64,000 nt of DNA from Endozoicomonas sp. NE40 (lineage in GTDB: Bacteria; Pseudomonadota; Gammaproteobacteria; Pseudomonadales; Endozoicomonadaceae): the NCBI RefSeq assembly GCF_040549045.1, contig NZ_JBEWTB010000002.1, forward strand, positions 4,886,501 to 4,950,500, written 5' to 3'. The notes below the pieces were generated by a model. The model had not been told where the DNA came from and did not search any database. It was given only the letters and a program-made list of their open reading frames with translations. The position numbers were made by a program, and so were the translations under genes. Positions 37,101 through 46,237 of this stretch are shown in pieces (position 1 is the first letter of the stretch; each line of letters starts with the position of its first letter).

Positions 37101-37453
37101 ATGACGGCTGATTTGGGTGTGTCATCAAGCAGAGTGTTCCATGCAGCTAGCTGATGTTTGTAAGGGTGAGCTGTTCTGGGAAATTGGTAGGCGTGGGATG
37201 TTTCAAGGGTATCTATAAGTGTTTTTGAAAGTAAGCCACCTTCGAGTTCGTTCAGAGTTTTGGCTGATTCCTGCCAGCCAAATGTATGCTCAAAAACAGG
37301 TGGAGCCAGGAAACAGCCTTCTGCACCGAGTTCATCATTCATCTGGCAGGAAAGGTGAGTTCTAAGGCCTGTGTCATTTATTCCGAGAACACTGAGGGTT
37401 GCTTCTCTGCTTCGGGACAAGCTCTGCTTAACCAAATCAGTAAAATATTGCAT
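31187..37453 (-). CDS. druE: DruE-like giant helicase, Druantia type III
   Basis: 2088 residues. The N-terminal SF2 helicase has SAVITSGTGSGKTECFMVPI (Walker A, about 115-135), TNATMLEYMLVR, WIVLDEAHTY (DEAH box) and IATSATI (motif III). Around residue 1120-1150 lie the C-terminal helicase motifs (NVLNCSTTMEMGVDIGG, YLQRAGRAGRRNEA). A DUF1998-type region near residue 1600-1760 ends with ENVCSTCLASKDSRVEQEEL, a cysteine cluster. DruE is the hallmark of Druantia anti-phage systems. The ATG at 37453 has AGGAG whose first bases overlap the stop of druH, as expected for a two-gene operon druH-druE. Confidence 0.85.
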   Translation of the reverse strand: MQYFTDLVKQSLSRSREATLSVLGINDTGLRTHLSCQMNDELGAEGCFLAPPVFEHTFGWQESAKTLNELEGGLLSKTLIDTLETSHAYQFPRTAHPYKHQLAAWNTLLDDTPKSAVITSGTGSGKTECFMVPILEDLIREQQESKKPLIGVRALFLYPLNALINSQQERLDAWTRAFDKDIRFCLYNGKTEESKSSPKIRTLQREHPNQQLSRESLREEPAPILLTNATMLEYMLVRQVDSPILDISRKEGSLRWIVLDEAHTYIGSQAAELSLLLRRVVQAFGKQARDIRFIATSATIAGAEAEEKLRDYLAGLAGVDKEQVNVIGGSRVWPDIAVHPKENQTLEQLLSIESEQEVSQKRFEALEKSNIATALRHAVVSHDRPLDLNDLINCVDSDLKNTDWKSKQQEVLKWLDLLTGTRYSSDEPPFLKLRAHFFQRMLHGLWSCVDPACTAKSGHLKDWPFGNVYVTQRSRCNCQAPVYELAFCHDCKAPHLVAEDRHGELHQCSPYSGDEFSLTYEPEEDELPIENDNSSSGVKSGQSFAIASNGSKFAEYLDVSLDLESLKLGSLSAQRSTSIQIASTRDQCCSNCGVDTSRRDSFLQKAYLGSPFYVANAVPTVLEFCPDPDKKDCNGESPEELPGRGRKLITFTDSRQGTARMAVRMQQEAERSKLRGLVFSSLRGAQAKANLEPQNKTALSYESLIEEALSMEAKGLHTIADQIRKEAEKVNSGGTERNFVELEWDHIVKELASTSDISKFILDYNRYANPILFGDSMAGFRMSALLMAREFSRRPKNQNSSETLGLVKVNYKGLERIQSSPEYWESTPAVPATGDFLDPQTTLTLQDWKDFLKVALDFYIRENTFIALDPVMQSWMGSRFTPKKLFPSDADIETSTTIKKWPIASPKQPNRLVKLLETATGFDRKVQLQADKINSWLRQAWKDLTEKTLILETVDRGRVLKLETLTFSLPTEAWVCPLTHRLLDTTFRGLTPYLPRNYKEKDFRCRKVTIPDLSQLTTDSSGVPVLTQIRRLVEQNSDIKAARNENLWTDINDRTVEGGFYYRTAEHSAQQSSEKLDQYEDWFKTGRVNVLNCSTTMEMGVDIGGISAVVMNNVPPHPANYLQRAGRAGRRNEARAISYTLCKADPHNQRAFTNPKWPFITAIPAPGITLSSDRIVQRHVNSMLLAMFLKQYASTDRDRTKLNVKWFYGGENESQCQKFIDWLQSQPDEIEESIRQLVKNTGLTGRSLVSICNDGVEKLREIQERWQQEFNKLQSKLKADLEPAYKRALQLEMKRHEEEYLLRDLAARAFLPGYGFPTNVVNFNNYNVEDFKQDRGRKNKDKASREDNIFTAKEQPSRGMDIAIREYAPGAQIVIDGRVYRSAGIQLFSAFQNTQKFDIAWRCNNCGATGVVENAYSNSDNLKCNHCHTEIRHSEKKEILRPAGFTTDFYEATSNDISSQKFIKVERPRIELTGEALSLPDKRCGFIKYGHNGSVFYHSSGEHEKGYAICMSCGKADSMNVDGTIPQYLAVPNTHRPIGGKPRQGRLEECTGSVKPHVHLGYKIQTDVLEIYLRNPVTGQWLSDSVAHQVIATTLAVALRDAIADELGIASTEMGFGYRLDKDLETGQGRSVVQVFDLVSGGAGFVVAGVSNISSLLKKVHNRLECGAHCENVCSTCLASKDSRVEQEELDRNAAKQWLLDCEFSAYLELPKDFSSISGATYCSQTSLQFIRSSMNKLSGEAGQKTIQIALTGAVSEWDLAHPAFRELVLSWQIVDKCAVRLAVENPDHLDDEAKRSLQLLSDFGISIVAMGENWLSSDPYLLVQVYSDVECYSLYSNRKELTQPGENWLQSEQTYTLISSKAISVVESSPIDTSGWSPVAAGTSILQLTTELNGPVISLCNRLNKLIKEKAPDLAALIESDSAVQVSYSDRYLKSPWSLLLLSGFLHLFKGEKLKRVAVQSLRASNRDSSYWINHDWVYANDQEEILSRWLQSVLSCEPEIQILDHPKELMHGRVITIDWASGKQSKILLDQGMGYWYARMPYKDGMEFDFRAEIDDQIVSMFEKFKVANMVNSGSWPTYLAVSTDS

Positions 37454-37462
37454 ATCTATCTC

Positions 37463-40400
37463 CTATTCATCTTTGGCCAGCAGGTAAGAAACCATCAATG
37501 CATGTACTGGTGTGTACCAGTTATTTCGGTCGAAATCAGAAATATTTTGAATGTTATATTTCAAGTATGCTTCATCGGAATAAAGCGACGACATGCTCGT
37601 TTTTCCGGCGGTGACATAGGCCATAAAAATTGGCAGCAGAGTGGCAGCATGGGTGTACGTCATGCTTGACAAGAGCTTAATTGTGTCTGGCAGTTCCTGA
37701 TGTTGAACCCATGCTCTTAGTTCAATACCAAGCGCTGTTGGCCATTGCCTGTCAGAGCTGTGTTGCTGGCGTAAGCCCTGATACCACTGAGGTAGAATTA
37801 TTTCCAAAGGTGGCGTCTTTTGTAAACTCTCTTTTTTTCCTGTAGCGATAAAATCACCCAGAAATTTAAATCCAGAAACAACAACTAGCAGCACATTCCG
37901 GCGATTTTCTAACAGGTTTTCTAATAGGTCTTCACTCAAACCTAATTGTTCGTACCAGTTCTTGGCTAAATTATAAGATTCATGCCAAATTGACACAGAA
38001 ATGCTTTCCCAGATAACTGCCAACTCATCTTTTATTCGAGAGCAGAACCTTTCGTCCAGTTGAAGCCTGAAGATGGCAGCAGCCAGCGCTTTGGGGTTTC
38101 TTGCAACAGACTGCCAGGTTTCAAATACTGACAGGGGCAGGTGCCCAAAATTCGCTTTGAGGTCTTCTAAATAATGCCAACCGCTATGTGTCAGATCCTG
38201 GCTCATCTCCTGCACCTGAATATCAATAACATCTGGATTGTCATGGGGGTGGAATAGCTGAGTTGCCTGATGCAGTGATTTTGCTTCGGTGACATTTTTA
38301 TCATTATCAATTTTTGTCAGATGCAATGCAGGGCGGAACTGCGTAGAAGACTCTGAACAGGGATAGATCAACCAGGGGCCAGATTTATCCATAGCTGCAA
38401 GAATTTCATAATAACCCGTTCCAACCCCCTCGGATTTCATCTGATGAATTTCAACTGGCTTTTGTTTGGGGTCGGGCAAAAGCATGGCTTCGGCGGCGAC
38501 AGGCTCACTGATGACATGACTGTTATGATCATATATGGCAAAGACATTATTACCTTGCCACTCAATAAATCCAGAGTAACGCCGGATATTCAATCTCAGA
38601 AGTGAGTGGGTAGAATCTACAGTAAGCCTGATGAATGCGTCCTGATCATCTACAGAACCAAGAAGTTGAGCCATATCATTCTGAAAACTGAATAGGCTGA
38701 GTGGTAGAGGCTCCTGACCAATCTTGAAAGAATAGTGTCTGGTTAGTTTTTCAGCATTCTTGTACTTGATATGACTGGCAACAAGCTGCATATTTAAATG
38801 AAAAGTTTGTTCAAGAGCCTGACCTGAAAACAAAACCAGTTGTGTTCCCAGCAGGTCTGACAACGTTAACTCATTATCTTGTATTTGTGTTCCATCAGAA
38901 TCAATAAGTCGCGCACCCTGATAAGGATAGGGCAATATCAACTCAACGGGTTCTGTGCGTCGATCACTGGATACTTCAAGGCGAAAACGTGTTGGAACAT
39001 TGTCTGAGCTATGCTCCAGAATAATGTAGTGATGCTGTCCTGTTTTTTCTTCCCTGTAAGTGATGTCATCACCAAGAACTTGAAGTAGTAGATCCCTGCC
39101 ATTATGGACTCTTATTTTTGCTGGCTGACCACTAACAGCTGGTAAGGTAGATAAGTAGAACCCTTCAGGCAGTGTACTGATTCGTCGCTGCAGAAGTGTT
39201 TCGCCTTGTTCGTTTTTTATAGAGTAGGGAACCGTTCCCGCTTTCGAATAAGTATGAACATTGTCGATTTTTTCATTGTTTACCCAATGATGAAGGTCAT
39301 GTATGTCGTATGAGGAATCTTCTGGAAGATTAAGTTTTGGAAAACCGACAAAAACAGTATTAGAGCGTGACTCAAAAAGGGCTATTTTACCGGTTAAATA
39401 GGGCTGTGATGAGCTGTCTGATTGAGTTTTTAGAGTCAGTCTATATATATCTGGTGCTTTATCGATCAGCAAATCATCTATTGTTTCAAACCAGTTTGCT
39501 GAATCTGGTTCCTCTGAAATCAGCTCAGGTGATCCGGATATAATGCTGGCTCCAAAGGGTAAACGCATTCTGGCCTTTGACGATGCAATTTTGCATGAGG
39601 CCTGGGCTGCCAACCACCATTCATCTTCTCTAGGCTCGAAGAAGAGTGGGCTATTTGTTAAGTCAAGAGCGCTGTTATCAAAATTAAAGATATGAACAGC
39701 CCGACCACTGTCCATAAGCTTTAGCACTATAGGTAGCACGACACGCTTTCTCTTGAGAGAAATCACAATTTCTTGAAACCTGATTTTCAGGCCATTTTCA
39801 TCACTTTGAGCATATACAGCGCCACCCTTGGCCAACAGCTGATCACCCTCAAAAAAACCAAGTTCAAATCTCGTAGAAGTCAGGTTTTCAATAAACGGAA
39901 TAATTGTTTCTCTGGGGAGATACAGCTCACTGGTGATAGACCAGTACGGTAGCGCTCCCTGAAGTTTATGTTCGCAAGTAAAAGCTTTTTCATTTTCCAG
40001 AGAGTTTTGTCTCTTTTGATGCCTTTGTCCTGCATCCTTAAGCCACTCATTGAGAAGTGATTGTGCATTTGCTTCATCCAAAGGCACGGGAAATGCGTAG
40101 CGCCAGTCTGGGCTTTTTTTATCAAGAAATGCAACAGGATTATCTTGTTCTTTGATGTCGAATTTTTCAGCAAGAAACATTAATTGGTCAACAATTCCAG
40201 CAAGAAGTTGCATTGTCTCATGATTGGCAAAAGCGTCTGGTAAGTAATTTTCTGACCCACTAATGATATCGAGTGTCGTTCTAAGACCACGTTCAGTTCG
40301 ATAGTAATTCTTCAACCCTCGCCTGACTGTTCGGCCAAAGCCATTGTTTTCACTCTGAACTAACTGCCATGGTAACCCTCCCTCAGCAAACAAGGAGCCA

Positions 40401-40786
40401 AGCAGGTCTCGTCTACCATGATGATCACGAACTCTTATACTTCGACCCCAGTAGCCTACTAGTCCATTCTCAAGAAGGTGACTTCTTTGTGTCGAGGAGA
40501 AACTGATTCCAAGCCTGTTTTCCACCTCACTCCATGACCAGTCACCATCGCGTTCCCTCCGAAACCATTCTGAGACGAATAAGCAGAACCCTGCCGCCCA
40601 ATGTGTTGTATATATAGGGCTCAGGGCTAAATCGCTATTTTGTCTCAGAAGCGATTCTAGCTGCTTATATTCTTCGTGAGAGGCTTGGTAGCTGAAGAGG
40701 GGCTTTCGACTCACAGGCCCTTGAAAGTGTCTTCTGGTGAATAAAAATTCACTTAACCAGTTTTTTAATTGATTTATTGTTGGCAT
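37463..40786 (-). CDS. druH: DruH-like protein, Druantia type III (STY4851/ECs_5259 family)
   Basis: 1107 residues without an enzymatic motif I can identify. The N-terminus NQLKNWLSEFLFTRRHFQGP and the block CLFVSEWFRRERDGDWSWSE followed by HHGRRDLLGSLFAEGGLP are typical of the STY4851/ECs_5259 family, which corresponds to DruH. Most of the middle is strand-rich; the C-terminal ~250 residues are helical. Type III Druantia consists of just druH and druE, and both are present here in the right order, 9 bases apart. The start ATG has AGGGG 9 bases upstream. Its promoter should lie in the 220 bases upstream (40787-41007), where a 6-bp stem GCCAGC/GCTGGC is seen. Confidence 0.78.
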   Translation of the reverse strand: MPTINQLKNWLSEFLFTRRHFQGPVSRKPLFSYQASHEEYKQLESLLRQNSDLALSPIYTTHWAAGFCLFVSEWFRRERDGDWSWSEVENRLGISFSSTQRSHLLENGLVGYWGRSIRVRDHHGRRDLLGSLFAEGGLPWQLVQSENNGFGRTVRRGLKNYYRTERGLRTTLDIISGSENYLPDAFANHETMQLLAGIVDQLMFLAEKFDIKEQDNPVAFLDKKSPDWRYAFPVPLDEANAQSLLNEWLKDAGQRHQKRQNSLENEKAFTCEHKLQGALPYWSITSELYLPRETIIPFIENLTSTRFELGFFEGDQLLAKGGAVYAQSDENGLKIRFQEIVISLKRKRVVLPIVLKLMDSGRAVHIFNFDNSALDLTNSPLFFEPREDEWWLAAQASCKIASSKARMRLPFGASIISGSPELISEEPDSANWFETIDDLLIDKAPDIYRLTLKTQSDSSSQPYLTGKIALFESRSNTVFVGFPKLNLPEDSSYDIHDLHHWVNNEKIDNVHTYSKAGTVPYSIKNEQGETLLQRRISTLPEGFYLSTLPAVSGQPAKIRVHNGRDLLLQVLGDDITYREEKTGQHHYIILEHSSDNVPTRFRLEVSSDRRTEPVELILPYPYQGARLIDSDGTQIQDNELTLSDLLGTQLVLFSGQALEQTFHLNMQLVASHIKYKNAEKLTRHYSFKIGQEPLPLSLFSFQNDMAQLLGSVDDQDAFIRLTVDSTHSLLRLNIRRYSGFIEWQGNNVFAIYDHNSHVISEPVAAEAMLLPDPKQKPVEIHQMKSEGVGTGYYEILAAMDKSGPWLIYPCSESSTQFRPALHLTKIDNDKNVTEAKSLHQATQLFHPHDNPDVIDIQVQEMSQDLTHSGWHYLEDLKANFGHLPLSVFETWQSVARNPKALAAAIFRLQLDERFCSRIKDELAVIWESISVSIWHESYNLAKNWYEQLGLSEDLLENLLENRRNVLLVVVSGFKFLGDFIATGKKESLQKTPPLEIILPQWYQGLRQQHSSDRQWPTALGIELRAWVQHQELPDTIKLLSSMTYTHAATLLPIFMAYVTAGKTSMSSLYSDEAYLKYNIQNISDFDRNNWYTPVHALMVSYLLAKDE

Positions 40787-41007
40787 CTACAATCACCCCT
40801 AGAGCCAGCAGAATGATAGATCAGCTGGCTACATCCTTTTAAATATCTTCGATTCCTTGCTGCGAACGAACATTAATCAGATATGTTACCTGATACCCTG
40901 AGCTTGCCCCGAGAGAGGCTTCATTAAATGTTTTTAGTCAATTCGAAGTAGAATCTCTTTATAGATAAAGCGTACAGCTAAGTTCCTATTCTAAGCAATA
41001 ATTAGAG

Positions 41008-44000
41008 TTAGTTCCGGGATAGATAGTTGTCAAAATCACTCCTGATCTCAACCAAAGGAACTTCCCAGCAGGCACTTTGATGCCTATCTTGATACTCCTC
41101 TCCAGAGTCCTCACTGCACCAGGTTACCAAGCCTAAAATATAAGCCGTTTGTTTGTCTGGTATTTTAGCCGCACTCAATACCTGTGAACGCTTTGCACTC
41201 AGGGCTGCCAAAGCCTGATCCTGGTAAATCAATTTATGCCCTTTGGCATCCTGCTGCAGAATCAGCTGATCACCCACGTTCAGCTGACGGAGTATTGTGT
41301 GGATGCGATGATTTTTATGAAAATTGCCAGCATAACTGAGATACAAATCCTGCAATCCGAGAATCTGGTATTGTTTCAGGGGATAGTTTCCGTGGTTTTG
41401 TGTCGTGCGAACACAAAGTGCGTCTTCTACCCCTTCAGTCAGATCGTGGATATGAGGATTACTGCAATCATTTCTCCGGAAGATCACCAGCAAATCCATT
41501 GCACGGGTCATCCCCACATAAAATAACCGTCGTTCCTCTTCCTGTTCCTGTGGTTTGCGAAGCTGCCAGCTTCCATCCAGAAGGATAACCACTTTAAATT
41601 CCATACCCTTGGCACTGTGAACCGTTCCAAGGAATATGCCTTCTCCGAGCCTTTGTTCTCTTCTGGACTCCCTGAGGTAATCAACGACGTACGCCGTAAA
41701 TGCACTGACAGGCGTTTCGCTCGCGGCTGTTTCCTGTTCCCAATGTTCCAACAGCGTCAAAATCTTACTTTTCCAGGGTGACTTGGGCAGTTGCAGTGCA
41801 GTGAACCATTCCCAAATTTGTCCGGTGTTAGCCAGTTCACTCTTATGTTGATCCAGTGCATTCAAAAGCTGTTGAAATTCCCTGATTCTGAAAAGAGGCA
41901 GGTTCTGGTTATTTTCCAAAGGGAGGCTGAACGGTATACCCCTGTCTTCCAGCGCAGATCGAATATGGGTCAGTTCCTGTTTGCTGATGCCGTTTCGGGC
42001 GAGGATTGCACAGTCACTCCACTGAATTCCAGGCATGATGCGCTTCAGTCGTTCCAGTTCAGCCACGCAGCCTGATGTTTGTTGCTTAATATCGTCGCAC
42101 TGAATGATTTGTACCTGACCTTTACTGACAGGGTCGCTGCTTTCGAGCTTGCCTCCGGCTGGCTGGGTCAATCGGCCTTCATTGATGGTAATGTCATGAC
42201 GGGTTTTCATTCGATCCCGGTTACTTTGAATCAAATGGTTTGCGGCATGGATGATGTGCTTTGTAGAACGGTAATTCTGTACAAGGTGGTGACGTTGTGC
42301 CTGATAATCCTGTTCAAACTGTCTGATATATTGAATATTGGCAGCACGGAAGCCATAAATGCTCTGGTCGTCATCGCCCACGGCCAGAATGGATAGTTTC
42401 TCTTCCCCTTCCTGCAGGGAGCGACCGGTGATGGCAGAAATCATTTCGTACTGTTGCTGGTCAATATCCTGATATTCATCCACCAGAACATGCTGAAACC
42501 CAGCCAGTAGTTTTTCCCTGATCTGGTCACCTTCAAATCCGGGTAAATTGATTTCTCCCCGAAGCAGGGCTGTGGCTTTGGGAATCAAATCGTCAAAGTT
42601 AAACTCTTCAGCTGACTGTTTTTGTTGTTTGGCATGGAAGCTGATGCCGGTCAACCGCATCGCCAGCCCGTGGAAGGTTTGTACGGTCACGGTTCGAGCT
42701 TCTTTACCCAGCAGTTTTTGCAGTCGCTTCCTCAAGGTGATGGCTGCACTGTGGTTGTAACACAAAACAAGAATGCTGTAAGGGCGAACCCGCTGAATTC
42801 GTAACAGGTAGGCACAGCGATGTACGACAATTTTTGTTTTACCTGAACCCGGCCCAGCAAGAACCAGCATGTTTTTATCGACAGGTGCCTGAACAATGGC
42901 TTGTTGGTGAGGATTTGCCAGGGAGTCAACAATATTTTTCAGGGATTTCTGGCTGGTCGCCAGCTTCAGAATTGATTTTCTGCCACGGAAATACTGGTTA
43001 AGAAAACCGGCGTTATCCTGTTCAAAATAATCCCTGACCATTCGTAGGGCTGACGTCATTTTTTGCAGACCCAGTCGAACGTATTCGTTCATCACATGAA
43101 TTTGAGTGATTTTTGCTTTGTAATGCCGGAACAACGGATCGTAGTCGCCTTTGTTATAACGTCGGGAGCTGGCTTCGTTATTCAGCCGTAAGGTCATAGC
43201 TGAACGGAACACCGCCAATCCCTGTTGGAGGATGATGGCTTTTTGTTCGTGCAGAAACAGAATGCCACGCTCTATGGCGGCCATTTCTTTATCTTTGCTC
43301 ACATCCAGCGTCATATCCTGACGAATGGAGTCCCGAAGGCTCTCAAGGGAAAACTCTACCAGTACCTCTGTTTGTGAGGACTGCTCTGCTGTTGGTATCG
43401 CCTGATAAAGTGTTTCCAGAATGCGCTGAGAAAGCCCGTGACGCTTTTCCATAATGGTCTGAATCTTTGACCAGGGTCTGCACAGGGTCACTTTGTAATG
43501 ATCTTTGCTGATGTAATTAAGCTTGATGCTGCCCCTGGAGCCAGCCAGTCCCCGCCCGTCTTCTGATAAACTCTTTAACAAATTTCTTAATAGCGCCGGA
43601 TTACTGAAACTCAAATCCTCATCAAGCATCGCCTGATTGAGCTCACGGATATTCAGAGGATAAGGCGTGTCATCGTGATCATCCGGGTGTGCTTCCCTGA
43701 GTTTCGACAGCATTGCCTTTTCCAGCTGGCACAGTCGTTGACAGGTAAGCCTGGCATTGTTTTTTCCCTTGGGGCGCAGAAAAGCGGTCATCAACAACCC
43801 GTTGGAAACCAGTCCGACATCAGCCATCTGGTTAAGGATTTTTATGATATCGGCGGTTTTAAGCTGACTGCGGACTTTCGGGTCTTTGATCTGGGTACCA
43901 ATAGCTTCCGCCAGATCATCGGCTCTGATCCCCTCATCGGGTTTGGTATTGATCAATGCCTGTAAAATAATATCCCATTGTTTACGGCGAAAAGGCGTCA

Positions 44001-45519
44001 GGCTCAGTCGGTCCAGTTGCTCTGAAGCCTCTTCAAGACTGGAGAACAGGGCTTGCCCCTGAAACACCTGATTAGAATTTTCGTTTCTCTCCAGAAATCC
44101 TGAACGCTCCAGCCATGCTACCGCAGTTTTCACCTTGGTATCAGCGGATTTATCATCCATGTCAAAGGATGTGTCTACGGCATCTGATCTCAGTAGTTCT
44201 CCTGTAGTAACAATAATATCCTCACCCTGCTTTTTCTCAAGGAAACGGATGCCTCGCAGGAGCTGCTGTATATCGTTTTGTCGAACTTCCGAGAGAGCAC
44301 CCAGCTTAAACTGGGTCTCTATATCCTGCTCATCGAAGAGCAAAATACATTCGGCGGGCTGCTCGTCACGTCCGGCTCGCCCTGCTTCCTGCAGATAATT
44401 TTCCAGTGAGCCGGGAATATCCGCATGAATAACCAACCGGACATTTTCTTTGTCTACCCCCATCCCGAAGGCGTTGGTAGCACAAATAATCTGTATATCC
44501 CCGGCTATAAATTTTTCCAGAATGTCTTTCTTCAACGGGGCTTCAAGCCCTCCATGAAAATGACTGACAGAGAGGTCTTTGCGGATAAGAAACTCGCACA
44601 ACTCTTCGGTATGTTTTTGTGTCGCACAATAGACGACGCAACTTCCATCAGAAGTCAGGCGCTCTTCAATCAGCTCAGCGACACGACCGTGTTTTGCGGC
44701 ATTGCTGGTGGGGTGAACCTCGTATAAAAGGTTGGAACGCTCAACACCACCCAGAAAAAGCTGTAACGGCTGATTCAGCTGCGTTTGAAAGTGCTGACAG
44801 ATATCTTCAATAACATCGGCTTTTGCTGTAGCGGTGTAACAGGCTACAGGGGGTATTGACAGGTTGTTTTTAGCGGTACTTTCACGAATAAAGCGCCCGC
44901 AGTATAAATAATCCGGCCTGAAATCATGTCCCCACTTTGACAGGCAGTGAGCTTCATCAAAGACCCAGCAACCAATTTCCCGATGAGACAGTGCATTTAT
45001 AACGGATTTATTTCTCAATTGTTCCGGGGAGATGTAGAGCAGGGCAATATCGCCAAGACGCACTTGTTCGAGCACTGCACCTCGTTCAGGTGGTGTCAGC
45101 ATGCCATAAACCGCAGCCACTGCCATGGTTCCGGTCTTTTGACGGAGATTGTCCACCTGGTCTTTCATTAGCGCCTGCAGAGGGGATATAACCACAGTTA
45201 ATAACCCTCGTCGCTGGTAGCGCACCAGTGCCGGAATTTGAAAGCAGAGGGACTTTCCTCCCCCCGTAGGAAGTATCCCAAGTAAAGGTTTTTCATTCAT
45301 ACCCTCTTGCACAATATCTCGTTGCAGGGGGCGTCCGTCGCTGGTCGTACGAAAATCAGGGTAATTAAAATACTTGTTTAACTGTTTGACCGGATCATGA
45401 TTTTCTGAGCAGTAATCACAGGTTGAATCGCCGCAATGAATATCCCTTAACTGTTTCAAAATGTCGGAAACCTGCGGAAAAACGATGACGCACCCAGGGT
45501 GGAAGTACCGAATTACCAC
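41008..45519 (-). CDS. RecQ helicase - UvrD helicase fusion (downstream part of a frameshifted gene)
   Basis: 1503 residues; real homology starts at about residue 14 (FPQVSDILKQLRDIHC). A CxxC pair (STCDYC) leads into a RecQ helicase: LGILPTGGGKSLCFQIPALV (Walker A), WVFDEAHCLSKWGHDFRPDY (DEAH), ICATNAFGMGVDKENVR and YLQEAGRAGRDEQP. The second half is a UvrD/Rep SF1 helicase: NMLVLAGPGSGKTKIVVHR, HVLVDEYQDIDQQQY, LAVGDDDQSIYGFRAANI, VHSAKGMEFKVVILL and FYVGMTRAMDLLV. In relatives these two follow a DnaQ-type exonuclease in one protein of about 1,700 residues. Here that domain is out of frame in the next entry. A repair or defence role is likely. Confidence 0.85.
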   Translation of the reverse strand: MVIRYFHPGCVIVFPQVSDILKQLRDIHCGDSTCDYCSENHDPVKQLNKYFNYPDFRTTSDGRPLQRDIVQEGMNEKPLLGILPTGGGKSLCFQIPALVRYQRRGLLTVVISPLQALMKDQVDNLRQKTGTMAVAAVYGMLTPPERGAVLEQVRLGDIALLYISPEQLRNKSVINALSHREIGCWVFDEAHCLSKWGHDFRPDYLYCGRFIRESTAKNNLSIPPVACYTATAKADVIEDICQHFQTQLNQPLQLFLGGVERSNLLYEVHPTSNAAKHGRVAELIEERLTSDGSCVVYCATQKHTEELCEFLIRKDLSVSHFHGGLEAPLKKDILEKFIAGDIQIICATNAFGMGVDKENVRLVIHADIPGSLENYLQEAGRAGRDEQPAECILLFDEQDIETQFKLGALSEVRQNDIQQLLRGIRFLEKKQGEDIIVTTGELLRSDAVDTSFDMDDKSADTKVKTAVAWLERSGFLERNENSNQVFQGQALFSSLEEASEQLDRLSLTPFRRKQWDIILQALINTKPDEGIRADDLAEAIGTQIKDPKVRSQLKTADIIKILNQMADVGLVSNGLLMTAFLRPKGKNNARLTCQRLCQLEKAMLSKLREAHPDDHDDTPYPLNIRELNQAMLDEDLSFSNPALLRNLLKSLSEDGRGLAGSRGSIKLNYISKDHYKVTLCRPWSKIQTIMEKRHGLSQRILETLYQAIPTAEQSSQTEVLVEFSLESLRDSIRQDMTLDVSKDKEMAAIERGILFLHEQKAIILQQGLAVFRSAMTLRLNNEASSRRYNKGDYDPLFRHYKAKITQIHVMNEYVRLGLQKMTSALRMVRDYFEQDNAGFLNQYFRGRKSILKLATSQKSLKNIVDSLANPHQQAIVQAPVDKNMLVLAGPGSGKTKIVVHRCAYLLRIQRVRPYSILVLCYNHSAAITLRKRLQKLLGKEARTVTVQTFHGLAMRLTGISFHAKQQKQSAEEFNFDDLIPKATALLRGEINLPGFEGDQIREKLLAGFQHVLVDEYQDIDQQQYEMISAITGRSLQEGEEKLSILAVGDDDQSIYGFRAANIQYIRQFEQDYQAQRHHLVQNYRSTKHIIHAANHLIQSNRDRMKTRHDITINEGRLTQPAGGKLESSDPVSKGQVQIIQCDDIKQQTSGCVAELERLKRIMPGIQWSDCAILARNGISKQELTHIRSALEDRGIPFSLPLENNQNLPLFRIREFQQLLNALDQHKSELANTGQIWEWFTALQLPKSPWKSKILTLLEHWEQETAASETPVSAFTAYVVDYLRESRREQRLGEGIFLGTVHSAKGMEFKVVILLDGSWQLRKPQEQEEERRLFYVGMTRAMDLLVIFRRNDCSNPHIHDLTEGVEDALCVRTTQNHGNYPLKQYQILGLQDLYLSYAGNFHKNHRIHTILRQLNVGDQLILQQDAKGHKLIYQDQALAALSAKRSQVLSAAKIPDKQTAYILGLVTWCSEDSGEEYQDRHQSACWEVPLVEIRSDFDNYLSRN

Positions 45520-46237
45520 CAGAGACAGTCAACCATGCCAGGCTGTAAGCCATCAGAGGTTTACTTTCAGCGTTGGTAAGATGAGCAATGACCACAGTCT
45601 TGGCCTGAGCGGGGCAGGTTAACCCCAAGGTAAGGCCCTTGAAAGCCGTGATAGCCTGAACGTCCGATGTAAACGGGTTGTTAACCAGTGAGGCAAAAAC
45701 CTGCTCCATGCCGTTGCAGTCGTTACCGTGGGTAGCGACGCAAGCCGAAGAAAAGCAGTAATGATAAAACCGGATCAAGTCGGGTGTCTCTTTCGCCTGT
45801 TGCTGAAAAGCCTGATATTGCTCATGGAAGATGGTAGTCGCCAGCCGTGCATCGGCCACCGGATCATTGATTGAGTCTTTGACCAGCTTGTAGTCTTTTA
45901 CCAGTCGGTGATAAGGGTTACGGGGAAAAGCCAAAGGAGACAGGTATAAAGTATCAATAACCGGCTTGTTCAGTAGAGATAATTGAGGGGCGATACTCTC
46001 TATAACAGGCAGGTCATGGCCGAGCAGGTTGTGACCGAGAAGAAAAGGGCAGGGCTGACAGAAATTATCCAGGTCGGAAAGGACTGAATCCAGATTTTTT
46101 CTGGAAATCTTCTTACGCTCAAACTGTTCACTGTCAGGGTGCGACAGAGCTCCTATATGATGGATAACACCTTGACGGGTCGTTTCAAGATCCAATGCAA
46201 CAAAGGATGATAGTTGATCAGACAAGCTTTTCATCAT
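45416..46237 (-). CDS. DnaQ-like 3'-5' exonuclease domain (upstream part of the frameshifted RecQ-UvrD gene)
   Basis: 273 residues as written. FVALDLETTRQG (Exo I, D-x-E), CPFLLGHNLLGHDLPV (Exo II) and NDPVADARLATTIF (Exo III) mark a DEDD exonuclease. LSPLAFPRNPYHRLVKDYKL and GGNSVLPPWVRHRF are signature blocks of the exonuclease-RecQ-UvrD fusion family. After VRHRF the frame runs into unrelated sequence, while the expected continuation PQVSDILKQLRD is in the next frame. The change lies at the five-A run 45478-45482 (T5 in the coding strand); one base less restores a single frame 46237-41008. Either a real disruption or a homopolymer sequencing error. Confidence 0.8.
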   Translation of the reverse strand: MMKSLSDQLSSFVALDLETTRQGVIHHIGALSHPDSEQFERKKISRKNLDSVLSDLDNFCQPCPFLLGHNLLGHDLPVIESIAPQLSLLNKPVIDTLYLSPLAFPRNPYHRLVKDYKLVKDSINDPVADARLATTIFHEQYQAFQQQAKETPDLIRFYHYCFSSACVATHGNDCNGMEQVFASLVNNPFTSDVQAITAFKGLTLGLTCPAQAKTVVIAHLTNAESKPLMAYSLAWLTVSGGNSVLPPWVRHRFSAGFRHFETVKGYSLRRFNL

